A stretch of DNA of 64,000 nucleotides from Membranipora membranacea (Eukaryota > Bryozoa > Gymnolaemata > Cheilostomatida > Membraniporidae): the NCBI GenBank assembly GCA_914767715.1, contig OU612066.1, positions 35,438,283 through 35,502,282 on the forward strand. Direction: 5' to 3'. Both the position numbers and the translations under genes were made by a program. Below are positions 1 to 13,700 of the stretch, piece by piece. Positions within the stretch are counted from its first letter, which is position 1. The number at the start of each line of letters is the position of its first letter. Under the pieces are notes generated by a model. It was not told the origin of the DNA. It made no database searches and saw nothing but the letters and a program-made list of their open reading frames with translations.

Positions 1-21
1 ACTGACATGTTATTGTTGTAG

Positions 22-1022
22 ACATGTTTGACAGAGATGGTAACGGCACAATCAGCGTGAATGAGTTCCAGGAGTTGTGGACATACATCAATCAATGGAA
101 AGACACATTTGTTAGAATCGATACAAACCGATCCGGTTCTATTGAGACAAATGAGTTATCAAGTGGTTAGTGTGAGGCTAGACCAAATATTCGAGTTGTG
201 CTATCTCAGTCACAGCGGTCCTATGTCACAATTATTTTCCTTCTGTGATTAGCTGGTAGTCAGGGGCCGGTTTCGCCAGGAGATGCTGTTTATAGCATCC
301 TATGGTCCTTTCATCAGCTCAAAACAAAATGTACGAAACTTCGGCAGCACAAGCCATATGTTGTTAATGTCCATGAAATTAAACCATCAATTTGAGCTTC
401 CATTTGTAATTTACCTCTATTGCTGTATTGATGTTATGTATATGCTTGTTGTATATTTCAGCGTTTAACATGCTAGGATTCAGAGTATCACCACAATTTT
501 GTAATCTTGTTGTGAGTCGATACGATTACCAAGGAAGAAGGAGTCTGACACTTGACCTATTTATACAGGTAAAAATCCACTCATCTCAAGACTCACCTAT
601 GTTATATACTTAGTGGTCTCGGTTCCTAATAGTAATAATAATCACATCCAGAGATATAGAGGAAAATTTCATCAAGAACCATTTAAACATTTGAATTATC
701 AGGTGATGCCCCACTTCCACACAAAAGTTCATAATGATATTCAGTTGTGTAAAATGTGCACTTATGTTATAAAATTGCCAGTTTGAATAAATTGAGAGTT
801 GTCTATCCATGAGAAGACAAATGGCAGTTGTGCTATAAATATCTGAATGTTGGCACATACTATTTGCAGGCATATCAGTAAGAACTAACATTATATTTTT
901 AGGCTTGTGTTCTAATGAAGATGTTGACTGACTCATTCAGGCAGAGAGATACAAACATGAATGGATCTATACAAATCTCCTATGAGGATTTCATGTGTAT
1001 GGCCATGTGGAACAAACCATAG
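22..1022 (+). CDS. PEF1: Peflin-like penta-EF-hand protein, C-terminal three exons (5' partial)
   Basis: Three exons with GT-AG borders are seen: 22-165, 462-568 and 903-1022 (stop TAG 1020-1022). Phases are consistent (2 leading bases, phase 1, phase 0). The first exon carries two EF-hand loops, one starting DRDGNGTIS and the next DTNRSGSIE, joined by the penta-EF-hand linker ELWTYINQWKDTF. The second carries SPQFCNLVVSRY and ends LDLFIQ; the third contains a degenerate loop around RDTNMNGSI followed by YEDF. The order and the SPQF..L.VSRY, L.LD.FIQ.C and FR..DT...G.I..S.EDF signatures match peflin better than sorcin or grancalcin. Peflin heterodimerises with PDCD6/ALG-2 and regulates Ca2+-dependent COPII/ER export. 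The N-terminal exons, including any Gly/Pro-rich region, lie left of the window. Peflin versus another group I PEF protein is the main uncertainty. Confidence 0.85.
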
Positions 1023-1541
1023 ATATAGAAATGGTGTAGGATTACAAATGCTCTTAAGTTTTCAGATCATGTTGTTCTTTATTTTATCATTACATGTGAT
1101 GAGTTATGTAAGGTGCCCTGTCTGAAGAGGCTGTCTTGTGTTTGTCCGGTGTAAGTTTTGGTGTTAATTCATGTCTGAATTGAATTGCACACCTAATATT
1201 GTTCTTTTTATGCGATCATCATCAATTCAACCTAGTCTTTAATTTGGTTTGTTGTATACACATTAACATCACATTCAATATGAGAGCTATATTCAAAAGA
1301 GTCGCACAATTACTGGTACCATAACGTTATATCAAGTTGAGACAGTTGAGTGAGTAAAACTTCTGCAACACTCGGAACGTCAGCTATCTCATAGAATTGT
1401 CATAATATATTTTAATACAAAGGTGATCAGAAAATAATTATGTTATTATTGTATGAATGATACAGGAAAGCACCATGATTGTTTTGTTCAAAAGATCAAA
1501 ATAGCCATAAAAATATTGGGTATCATCAACGATGGGCCTGG

Positions 1542-1547
1542 AATAAA
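1542..1547 (+). promoter_or_regulatory. Possible polyadenylation signal of the peflin-like gene
   Basis: AATAAA lies about 520 bases past the peflin stop on the same strand, before the convergent WASHC2 stop. The gap 1023-1771 holds no other supported feature apart from a short G-rich tract near 1573-1590. Assignment to peflin is inference. Confidence 0.25.
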
Positions 1548-1771
1548 TTATAATATAGGAACATGAATTGTGAGGGAGGGGGGGCAAGGGATACAAGTGA
1601 CGATGTGGTGGTCATCATATATAGATATTGATAGACCTACTTGCAATCACAACATGATAATGTAATGGAGTTCGAGCATTTGTAAAATATGCTAAGTAGA
1701 CCAGTGTTGACAGTAGGACTGTGGTATCTGGATATTTCTGTTGATCTTACAGCAGGTTATATACCGAATCA

Positions 1772-4700
1772 TTACTTCAATCCTCCGAGTGGATCTCCGA
1801 ATAAATCATCATCATCCAATGTTATCGTTTTCTTACTTTTGGGTTTCTTAGTTGTGGTACCGAGATCAGCAAACAAATCATCTAAAATTACAACTCAAAA
1901 TGATCTAGTGTTCCTTATTACACCACTAAGTACAGGATGAATGAATTTGAATGATTGAATATACAAGGCAGGTGCATGGCTGCCGATGAGCAGTGATTAT
2001 GCTTTTGAGTTGTCTGCTCATATCAAACAAGGACACAACTCGGACAAAACAAATCAATAACAATTATTACACTTCTAATCCTTAGTGTTATATATATATG
2101 TAATACATACCCATATCATCATCAAGAACAGATGCTGCCTTCTTAGCCCCGCCTCCCGCTGGTTTGGCAGTCTTACTGGAGGCTCGAGGTTTTCTCTCTT
2201 TAGACTTCACTGGAATGTCAGCAAAGATGTCATCATCATCTCCAAATAGGTCGGAGTCCTAGAAAGACATTTATGTAAATTCTTCATATTATTAACAGTT
2301 AAGACTAGCCATCAGATGGTTGCACCAATTCTCATTATTTCTTTGGTTTGAAAACATCCGGTTAGGTGAAAAGCTCAGTGTTATGTTTTACTTCATCACT
2401 ACAAAACGAAGGACATAGAATAGTTGGAATTTTGGTTGGTTGGTTGGAATTTGTAGCACATTCAGAACTTATTGTATACATATTATATATATTATGTATC
2501 ATACATATTCAAAAATCTGTATAAATTTATATTTATGTATTTAAATTTATATGGATAACTACTGACAAATGGAAGTAAAAAATGTCATTGTACCAACCTT
2601 AGTGACATTCTTTTTCTTTTTGCTGCTAGGACTACCTTTGGGTTTTATTGAGAACAGATCGTCATCATCTAAATCATCCTGCAAAGAAAAGAAAAAAAAT
2701 ATGTCAAGTTATAATCTGGTGCTGATCCAAAATATTGTCATCACTACTTAAGCCGCTGCTTCTACTTTTGCTCATATATAATAGTTTATTTAAGTATTAT
2801 AGTTGGTCTATAGCTGATAATGAAGCCCTACTTACCAACACAGATTTCTTCTTGGTCGACTTCAAGTCACCAAACAGGTCATCACCGTCAGCAAATAAAT
2901 CATCCGCTGCTGACTTCTTTTTCGATGATTTCTTAGTGGAGAACATATCATCATCTGAGTCATCAAGAGAAAAACCTCCAGCAGCAGTACCATTTGTCTT
3001 CTTGACTGGCTTTGGTGAGTCTAGTATAGGTGGAGGGGAATCCCTGGTTAGCGGAGGTGGGGATTCCCTAAGTGGTGGAGGGGATTCCCTTTGTGGAGGT
3101 GGGGATTCCTTCAGAGGAGGAGGGGAATCTCTGGCTACAGGAGAAGGGGATTCCTCTCTTATCACAGGAGATGGATCTTTCAGTGATGGTGATACGGGCG
3201 GACTTTCCGACACTGGTGGTGGCGACTCCTTTCTTACTGGAGGAGGTGACTCTTTCCTAGCTGGAGGTGTTGACTCCTTTCTTGCTGGTGGTGGCGAGTC
3301 TGGAAGGAGAGGTGGTGAGGAGCTCATTGCAGGGTTTGGCTCTTTTTTGACACTGTCAGTTTTGGGAGGTTTTTTACCGAATATATCATCATCTTCATCA
3401 TCACTATCAGCAAATGGATCCTTCATTTTTGGTTTTACTTTATTTTCAGTAACGCTTGCATTCACTGTTGACTTTCCTCCCATTGATAATGGATCATTGC
3501 TATTACTGCTTTCAATTTTGTTGGATATATCAGCTTTAGCCGGACCTGATGGCTTTGCTGATGCAGACTTGGAGCCAAACAAATCATCTCCATCATCATC
3601 ACTGAGAGAGAATGGATCAGACATTGCGGGTACGCGTGAGGCCTTCTCTAAGGCTGGAGGTGTATCAGGTTTGCTGCTGACTGTGGCAGCAGAAGACTGA
3701 CTGTCTGTTGATGCTGCAACAGTCCTGGAATGTCTGGTGGGCGGTCTTCTCTTCTGCTGGATTTTTGCTCTCGACTGGGAAGTAAATAAAGATGTTGCAT
3801 GTGTGGATACAGTCATATTCCACAAAACACAAGCGTTGGAGAAAACAAAAACATTTTTATATCAATCTTGATCAGAGGGGACCGCGCCATTAAGGACAAC
3901 CATGTGACTTTCAATAGAGTAGGGTAGTACTGACCTTTTCCCCATGTAAAACTTAACTTATTTGCACTGTGTAGGACATATTTACGCCGCTCAGTACTTA
4001 CTTATTAACACTTGGTATTACTAAACTTGTCTTGTCTTATGTGGGGGAGGGTAGTGGTGTGAGACCATACTCTCCAGAGAACAGGTGATTGACCCCCCTT
4101 GTGCTCAAAGGCCTCTGGACATTTTTGATTATAACTGATAGAACACATCCTTGATGTTAGAAGGATGATTAGTTCCATCAGTCGGACTTTGTGATTATGA
4201 CAATTGTCTGAGCTTGAGATATATGTGATTTGTGATAGTTGTTGGTTGAAGTTGATTTTGAGTTTTTGTGATATGTGGGTAGGGAAAAGCCAGGGTAAAT
4301 CCCTTGAGACGAGAGCGGGGATTGGACCCGGGACCTCTCGCATGATAGCAAAGGATGTGATCATTTCCGCTTTTAGAGCTCCTCATTACCAAACTTATTT
4401 GCCATGTAGATTACTTACCTTATTTGCGCTGTGTAGTACATTAGTATTCTCAGCTGGTATATCAAATCCTACAGCCTGATTCACCACCTCAGCCTTACGG
4501 GGTGCAGCTCCAGGCAGTAAAGCCTGTGGATTTATCATCAGTCCTGCTCCCAGCGCTCCTATTCCCTTACCACCCAGCTTCTTAATAGGAGAGGGCGATT
4601 TGGCTTTAGGAGCTGAGGCTTTCTGACCTCCTGATAGAGACAGAGGATCTGAGTTGACAGGTGCAGATGTTGTGGAATCGTTCTCTTTGCTAGCAGCTTT

Positions 4701-7700
4701 AAAAGAACATACACAAAATATGATGTGGCTGTAGATAGTTACGTGATAACTAGCTCAGCTAGTCTGAAGATGTTTCTCTCATCACAATATCACATCTCGT
4801 CTATTGATAAACAGGCTTTTTTGGGCACCATTGTAGGCTAGGCAGAAGCTTAATCAGCAACATTGTCACCGGTTTCATTGATGAATGAATCTAGCTGCAT
4901 TTGATTTGCATTGTATGTATGCTAAATTTATCGCACCATGCAATCAACAAGATGTGCTGGAGTGATGGTGATGCATTTATTAAGTTTCTCACATTTTAAT
5001 CATGCAGAGAATCATTACCTTGTCTTTTATTGACAGCAGCTGTCGTTTTTCTTTTGGCAGCGAAGGTGGAAGGTTTAGAGGTTTTAGAAGAAGAGAATAA
5101 GTCATCATCTGAGCTATCAGAATCAAACAGGGAGCTGCTAGCAGCAGCAGATTTTTTTCTCACAGGTTTACCAGATTTAGCAGCTATGTAAGAGAGATGA
5201 ATCATATAATTAATAATTAAAGAGAAAGTAATAGTGTAGATCAATTTTGATGCAATTCGCCTGTGGTTGGAGTTGCTTCCCCTCAAGCCGATGGCTTACA
5301 GATAGAATGGGAGAGACCAAGAGTGGAGGCAAATTGGATCAATCTTGATCTGATAGTTGGGCCTGACAAAGTATGTCCCATAATGCAAATATCTGGAATT
5401 TCCATGAAGTTCAGGTCATTAAATAGCCCCAAACTTCCCAGGCTTTTCATAATGGGAAGGCAGTTTCTTTTCCCTATTGATTTTTCACCCATGCCTAAAA
5501 TGAGAAATGAAGATTCCCACATGCAATGAAAGAAGAAACCCAGCAGCAATTAATCAGCATTAGTGTAATCACAAATTAAGATATATTAAGTATCCAATCA
5601 TCATTGTTGATGTGGACTTTTCTGATTAGTAATCTGCCACCTGACTTGTCAGACAATCAGTCAAGTGCCATCGGGAACTTTGGCCCTAGATTAGGCTAAT
5701 TTGAGCTGAAAAGAGTTATTGAACCCAGAAATTTCTGCAATAATCAAATGTCTACTTCAAGTTTCCAGAATCAAAGCTCGGGTACCATCAAATTTCTTTT
5801 AACTTGATCTGTAGACAGGGCAATCAGTTCTCAACTACCAAACGCAATCATGATCCATTCTTCTGTCAAACTTGGCAGCTGATATTGCGTAGGAAAAATT
5901 ATCACTGCGATTAAAATGTGATTGCAGATATAAAATTGAGAGACATTATGTTATCATCATAAGCACCCTCCATACATATCACCGGCAGCACTTGAGAGCA
6001 GCGCACAAGAGCAGCATGTATTACCTGTAGTATTATTCTGAGTATCAGTATCAGATTTCTGCTGCTGTAGATTTTTCTTCTTCTTAAGTAGAGCTGAGGG
6101 ATCCATACCACCAAACATTGATACAGCTCCGGCAGGCCGACGGGGCTTAGGGGCTTCTTCTACTACCTGTTGATATCAGAAGTGAGGATGTCGCTAGACT
6201 AAGAATGTAGAACAACGCACATTGATTGTGTCTATAGAGTGATTAGAAGCAACAAAAATTATCCAATATTTTTTTGTAAATATAATGATTTTTTGACCAA
6301 CTAGCTAACCAACTAGCTTCTTGGTCCAATAAAGCTGGTTAAACTATCATATCACTAAACATATTTTTAATAATCGAGCAATAATCAAGCTTGAATTTTT
6401 CATCGGTTCACATACCTTGTTCTCAGAAGCACTGTCATCAGCCAGAGGATCCGAGTCTGAAATAATACAAGACATGATGAATGAGGAGAGTTCTGTGGAT
6501 AGCAGCGGCGCTGACCCTGCTCACAGCATGTACTATGAAGTATTGTATGTATACTAGGATTACTGCATGTTAAAATCTATAATAGGTGAGATATTTAGAG
6601 TATGATATCACATAGTTAGGATATGCTTACTATGTGATGCCATGTTATTAGCTGTATTGATACAAGTGCTTAGTCAGAATGTAAACTAAAAAAAACACAA
6701 TAATAACTAATGATATGTAATGATATGTAATTAATATCAGGTGTAACTCAGTTTCACAGAGTAAGCATATATTATAACTCTCTGTCAGTATCATGTATGA
6801 CTGTAATGTGCATCTTCTCCTAATAAAACAATCCCACAATGCAGCATCAGCAGCAGGCCCCTATGTATTGGGTCAGTAATTTTGTACTTCCAACTTTCAT
6901 GATCAAATCCTTGAAAATGCACACACTTTTTTCAACAATATTTTCATTTTCTTGGAGTACTGTAAGCTAGTGGAGCAATCGGCATAGACATAGTTATCCG
7001 CCATGTAAAAGGATTGTGGAAAATTGTAATTGAGGTATCTGAACATATTGTGACAAAACAAAGAGATATTTCAGCACTACATGCACATAGATTGAGTTGG
7101 CTATCAAGGGGATTTTTCCTTGAGATTTCAAACTTTTGAAACTTTTATGGCTCTAGCAACATAACAAGTACTAATTGAATGGTTTTTTCAATAAAAATAC
7201 AAAAAAAAGACATGACTCAGAGAAATCAAAACATTTTATTCTATGTACTTTTTCAAAATCACAAATTCCCCCATTTGTTTGTGATCTCAACGGTTGGGTC
7301 CTGACCACTTTTCCCAGGGGAAGATGGACCAAACTTAAGAGGTATGGAGCCAGCTATGGCTGCACTAATCAATAGTTCAGACGCCCCAGAGTGATTTTCA
7401 CTTTTTACATGATCATCATAAAAAAACACAGATCTTCATTTTTTACCATATGGGTGGTGCTACAAGTATTGCATCATCACCCTGTCAGGTGGGACAACAT
7501 GCTGGCAGCATATAAAAAGTGGTAATGATCAGTGTAAGGCACAAGGTCAGCAGCTCTGAGGGTTAGAACACACTACAAGCTCTAGTTGTGCAGAAAGACA
7601 TTTAAATACGGCGATATGACAATTTACAGGTAGCTTTTCATTCATTCATTATGTTTGTTTGTTATTTTACAGTACCTCAAATTTGACAATGATTTTGGTG

Positions 7701-10700
7701 GCACAAAGAACTCAATGGTTATATCTTTAGGATAGGTCGTTTGTAACGTTTTTACTGTATATAATTTGTGAGGTTCTCTGGGGCAGATGCATTAATATGT
7801 TGTTGACCCAGAAGTGTCCGCATCATTTGTGTTGTACACCTTGTCATTTTGCGCACATTAATCTGGTCTTTCTGCGTACCATTTTGTAGTTGTCTTACCA
7901 TTGCACACATAAATATCATTTTTATAGATTATCGATATTACATGTATCTCTCATTTCCAACGCTCATCAGTAAGAGTTCAGTGGAATTTTCTTATTTTTT
8001 ATAGTGCTGGGTTAGTTATATCCTTAACGATCATAAGTATGATGGTAGCGTGTGGACTGCCTCTGACAGATGCTGTCCCTGTGACCCCTGACCTCTCAGA
8101 CGACCCATTTGTGTTGACCTCACAGCAAAGTGAGACCCTCACAGAGATCGCGGTACGAATTGAATGCCTTAAGCTTCAAGCTCACAAGGAAGAGAGTTAT
8201 ATATCTACCACCATAGTACAGTTCGTAAGTTTCAAATGGTCATCTGTATTAGGAGCATAATCCTGCATGAACTGTATTTGCTTTACTTTGTTTAAGTCGA
8301 TGGTGATGGCATGCCATCCTCAAACACTGATAATAGAATACTACCAGCGACCCAGGCATAGTTTGAGCACCTAAAGACTATTCACAGAGTGAAGTATTTT
8401 ATAGTCAGACAGCTAGTACAGCTGTAGTTATGAACAATATGTATAGTCGATTTCTTCTGGGTAAAAATAATGGATAGAGTTAGAAATTTCCTCCTGCTCT
8501 ACTCGGATGTGAACGTTGAGTATTGAGATCGCTGTACTGTACAAGCCCAGTAAAGTCCTGGAGTGGGACAGGTAGTATGAACCATGATGGATATCATTCC
8601 CATACAATCTATCTGACTAGGATGTTGTTAATGACTACATTGATTGCATTCACACACATGACTAAGCGCGGCATGGAGTCTTCTAGTTGCAGCAATAATA
8701 TAACGTGCTTTTTGTATTTTCCACCAGCCTTGGACGTTTGGCAATATAACTCAAATAAAAGTATTTCCGATGAGTGTAGAGTATGACAACTCGCTGACAA
8801 AACTGGAGGCGGATGTGAAGAGTCTGAAGAGCCGACACCTCGACATTAAAGCATCATACAGGGAGCTTATAACCGCAGTAAGGAATAAGTCTGCTCTCGC
8901 AGTTCCATTCATTGCAAATTCAAAGTAAACTTAATCAAGTTACATAGCATAAAATTCAATTTGTGGGAACAACTGCAACAAACAGCCCGGATATATTCTT
9001 CATATTGATAAAACGCTTTCAGATCGCAGCATTTAGAAACATGGAAGCAGTCATATATGAATACCCACCGCCATATTGGAGTGTTTCTCCCAATGATAGG
9101 GTGAAATTTCTTGTTGAAGAAGTAAGATTGCTCAAAAGGAGCAAAGAAGAAATAATGTGGAGCTTCCAAGCGTCGTTTATGGATCTGGTACGTATTATCA
9201 CCAGCTGTCAAGGACTATATATTAAAAAACTTTAGCTGACCGACTATTCCCTTCATTGTGGCCAGTTTGAGCAAAAAAAAACTAGGAAAGGTCAAGTCAT
9301 TCGATGAGGGAGTGCTTCAAGTTGTGGAGAGTACCCGATCCAAGAGAGGGCAATTCCAAGAATAGGCTTACATTCGGGCTCAGAAAACTATCTATAGAGC
9401 ATGGCAACGAATCCCAAATAATTATAATAATCATATGTTTAACTGAAAAGCCTAACACGACCAACAGTCCGCTTTAGCCATTATTCGTGCATACTAAAAA
9501 ATAGTGAATATTCGTATTTTCTTTTCTCATTTTGCTTTTAGCTCTTTGATAAGGAGGCTTACAGATTTTCAATCTTCAAAAGTGTTCAAGACTAACCAAG
9601 CTACTACCTGCACTGACAGCACAGTATGTACACACGCTTACAAGATTACACTAGTATAACACATAACGAGCTCAGAGCTGGATCTAACGCCTCAGAGCAA
9701 CAGTCGCCATATTCCTGAATCCTATAGTTAGTTATCACACATTTTCTTGCTTTGAACATTTATGTATATATATATATTATAATATAAGCTTAACACGCGC
9801 CTTGCTCTTTTCTATTTAGTGCGTTCATTTTAATGCATCTCAAAACTGGTTTCATAATAAATATGTGACAACACGTAAATATGTCTTTCAATGATTGATG
9901 AAACTCACCTTTTTGTGCAGCCTGAGAACTGAACATTTCATCAGGTGATTTACCAGGGCTTCCAAACAGTCCACCCGTCTTCCGCTCTGCAGCTTCAGCA
10001 TGTGGGTCTGAGGCTTTAGCTGGTTTGACAGGCTGTGTCGTAAACATGTCATCATCATCTGACACACTGCCGAACAGTCCCCCTTTGTCAGCAGTGGGCA
10101 CAGTAGCTGTAGGTTTTGACTTAGAACCAGAGAATAGGCTATCATCAGAGCTAGGTGATCCTGATATAATAGAATATCTACTATTTAATCTACGACCTAA
10201 GTCCCACATCTATGAAAGTGTCTGGGTCAAAGCATATAGCAACTAGAAAATTGAATAAGGTTTGGCAGTATTACCTCAATAAATGGGAAGAACCTCCCTC
10301 TGTAATTTTATTAAAAACTTTCACAATCAAAATCTACGAAGATACACTCACCAATCAGGGCACTGCTTGGTTGTGGTTGAGTTTTATTCTCCTTGACAGC
10401 TGCGATGGGTTGACTAGACTGAGCAGGTGCTTTAGACGAGGTGGACTTTTTACTTCCTCCGAATAAATCATCTTCACTGTCGTCTGAATCACTGAACATT
10501 GATGATTTTGTGTTCTTAGCTGTTGATGCAGGCTTGACCGCGTTGTTATCGGCAGATTTAGGGACAGCTGCAGGTTTTGATGCCGTGGCTGATGCTGCTG
10601 GTGTGAACATGTCATCATCACTATCACTGAATAATCCTTTACCTGCTGCTAGGGACAAGGGAAAGACAACAGGGGTATATAAAATATATCATGTAGTAAT

Positions 10701-13700
10701 GCAATTGTCATAGTTTTAGGTCAATGTCAACATCAGAGTTCTATATGATCGCAGTAGATTATATAGATGAATGAGGCATTGTGGGAATGCTGTTATCAGT
10801 CCCTTATGGCTGCTTTACAAATGGTGAAAAAAAAGAAAGTTGGATGGATAAGCCGATTTTTTTCAGGTTGGGACTTGAACAAGAGAGGTAGAGAGTGAAT
10901 AGAAATGGCGCTTGCCAGGTAACAATATGTTGAGTCACTTAGCTCATTAAAGTATGTGCTCATTACCTAGGGCTGCTGTTTGTTTGCTGACAGAAGCAGG
11001 TGCTGTTGTAGTTTTCTCCTCTTTCTTACTCTGTATAGGAGCAGCTTTACTTGCAGCTGAAAAAAGATCATCACCCTCGTCACTGTCACTGAACAATCCT
11101 TTATTACTGCTGACTGGAGCTGCAGAAGGCTTCTGAGCTGCTGCCGGCTGTTTAGCTGCCTTAGGAGCTGCTGGTTTACTCGAGAACATGTCATCATCAT
11201 CGTTATCATCACTATCACTGAACAGCCCCTTACTCTGCTGCTTTGGAGAAGCTGCTGCTTTTGCCGCTGAAGTTGTTGCTGGGGCTGGTTTTGACGGCTC
11301 CTGTTGCTTGGAGGGTTTAGCTGTCGGTTTAGATGAAAACATGTCATCTTCATCATCTTCTCCATCAAACAGAGAAGATTTAGCTGCTGCCTGTGGAAGA
11401 GAATTTGTTTCCGGTTTAAAATGACATATGAGAGGACTCTTATGTAGACCATGGTTCCTACTGGCATCGTCATGTGAATAAAGAATTTACCAGAGGAACA
11501 TGGAAGCTAATAGAACACTTCATCCTTGATCCGCCCTATCAAACTAATATTTCCCGCAGTTATGCCGTAAGTCAGAAGGTGATGATTCACCGGTCCAACT
11601 AGAAAAATTATCCTCTCATATATCCAGTGATTGGCCAGTGATATTTACAGGCTAGCAATTACGCTTTATAAATTCTATCCAGTGGTAAGGGATCTCAGCA
11701 TCATTACAATATTCTCGCCTCTAGATGTCCACAATCAGTTGGATGACAACATGCATGAGGTGATATACAGGCATGTTATAGAGTGTCCAACAGAACAATT
11801 TTTTTAAATTTGCCAGTAAGAACAGCTCAGAAATTTGACATGATTGCTACGAGAATTTCAGATTCAGGTTGAACCGTGTGAGTGTTTATTATGTGATCTG
11901 ACTAACTGCGCTTATCAAGTGGGACACCACCACTCACCTTGTTAGTAGGCTTCTTAGAGAATAAGTCAGCACCACCGAATAAGGCCACACCTCCTGCAGG
12001 TTTGTTGCTGGGTCTAAATATGAAAAATTTTGAATCTGAGCACAATTGTACGAGTGAACCAATATAACAACAGAGATCACATTGACTGATGACGTTGATG
12101 GCTGATGGAAAGGAGAATGTCAAGAAATTATGGGTTTAAAATAGATTTTTAAGACTGTAAGAATGAACAAAATCTAAAAACGTACCAACTTTTCACTCCT
12201 AAGCCAATACCCTCACATTATAACAAATAATAAAGTCGTCCATTTTAATAAAATAACATACTTGCTCGCCGGCTGGCTCTGAGAAGACTTCGGAGGAGGA
12301 GCAGCTGAAGATCCACCAAACAGATCATCATCCTCATCGTCTTCATCATCATCAGCACCAAATAATCCACCGGCGGCGGCAGCAGCAGGCTTACTGATAA
12401 ATCAGACGCAGAGTTAAACACATCATCATCACGAGCAAGGCCACAAGACCCTCAGTGTGCATTAAACTGTATAAAACAGCAACATGTCTCTAACAGAAAA
12501 CATTGCTCTTAATATTACTTGTACTGTTTATAGGCATCAATGCAATAGAAATGTTTTTTTTTATATACAATGGGAAACTTCAAGATGAAGGACTGAGCTG
12601 ATTGGAGATTGATCATTGTACAAACAAACCTGATTTTCTGCTGACTCTGTTTTGCAGGAGGTGCTGACTTTTCTGTTTCTTCCTCACTCCAATCCTCATC
12701 ACGCTGTCCAAAGTATGAAAATCATAATACTCTTAGTAAAGATTTGTTTGAAATGAGCTTCAAAGGACTGAAACAGGTCTCCCTCTCATTACATAAGTGG
12801 AGCTCTCCATATTCTTGAAAGAATTTTGGATTTACCCTCTCCCCTCATCGCTTCAAAAGCTTTTTTTATCAGAAATAATTATATATATGATTTATATATC
12901 AAACTCTAGTGGGGTTGACTGATACTTACAGAAGTTTTAGACTCTGCACGTTTCTTGAGAGATGCAGCGATATCATTACCACCAAACATGGAGACAGCAC
13001 CTGCAGGCATCTATAATTATGGACTTTTTATGATCAGTATTATCATTGTTTAGGTACATGAAATCAAAGAAGGATTCGTTGTCATTATTGTAAGTTTTAA
13101 AAATTCTTCCTTTATTTGTGAATGGATCGATTCTTTTGGGAGAAATAAAACTTAGGAGCAGCCCTACCCTACAGTTAACAGATTACTCCCTTCAAAGATT
13201 TGCAAGTTATACTAATCATTGTGAGATTGAAGGGAAACTATCCGGATGGGAGTAATTTGTTTCTTTTATTAGCCGAATCACAACAACACCTAAATCATTG
13301 TAAAAATTTTCAGCGATCCATTCACGACTCAGAAGAAACAACGTGCTTGTGTTTTTCTTTTTTTTATTGATCAACACTCACCTTCTTTTTAATTTCTGGA
13401 GTAGCGGCAGGTTTAGCCTTAGGTTCACCAAACAGATCATCACCTTCATTGTCACTATCTGTGGAGCTAAATAGACCACCTCCACCTGATGTTTGTTTCT
13501 TCTGTTGTGGAATCGAAGCTCTAGGTTGTGATTTAGCCTGAGGTTCAAAATCACTGTCATCATCCTTTTCCTGTGAACAGTTAGAAACATAAACGTCTGT
13601 TATCATATGCAACCAACTGAAATACGAGAATGAGATTCTCAGTAGGAGGAATATATGGCACCCCTTACATGTCATTATGAATGTCAATCTTTTTCCTACC

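Noticed and set aside
1689-1940. 83-codon plus-strand frame
   Set aside because: Antisense to the terminal WASHC2 exon 1881-1772.
2735-3700. 321-codon open frame on the plus strand (Gly/Ser-rich)
   Set aside because: Antisense shadow of the WASHC2 exon 3774-2836. It ignores the splice sites, and the minus-strand frame matches FAM21.
8523-8786. 87-codon plus-strand frame overlapping the nested gene
   Set aside because: Wrong frame relative to the splice-consistent exon 8728-8877, and no domain or conservation cue.
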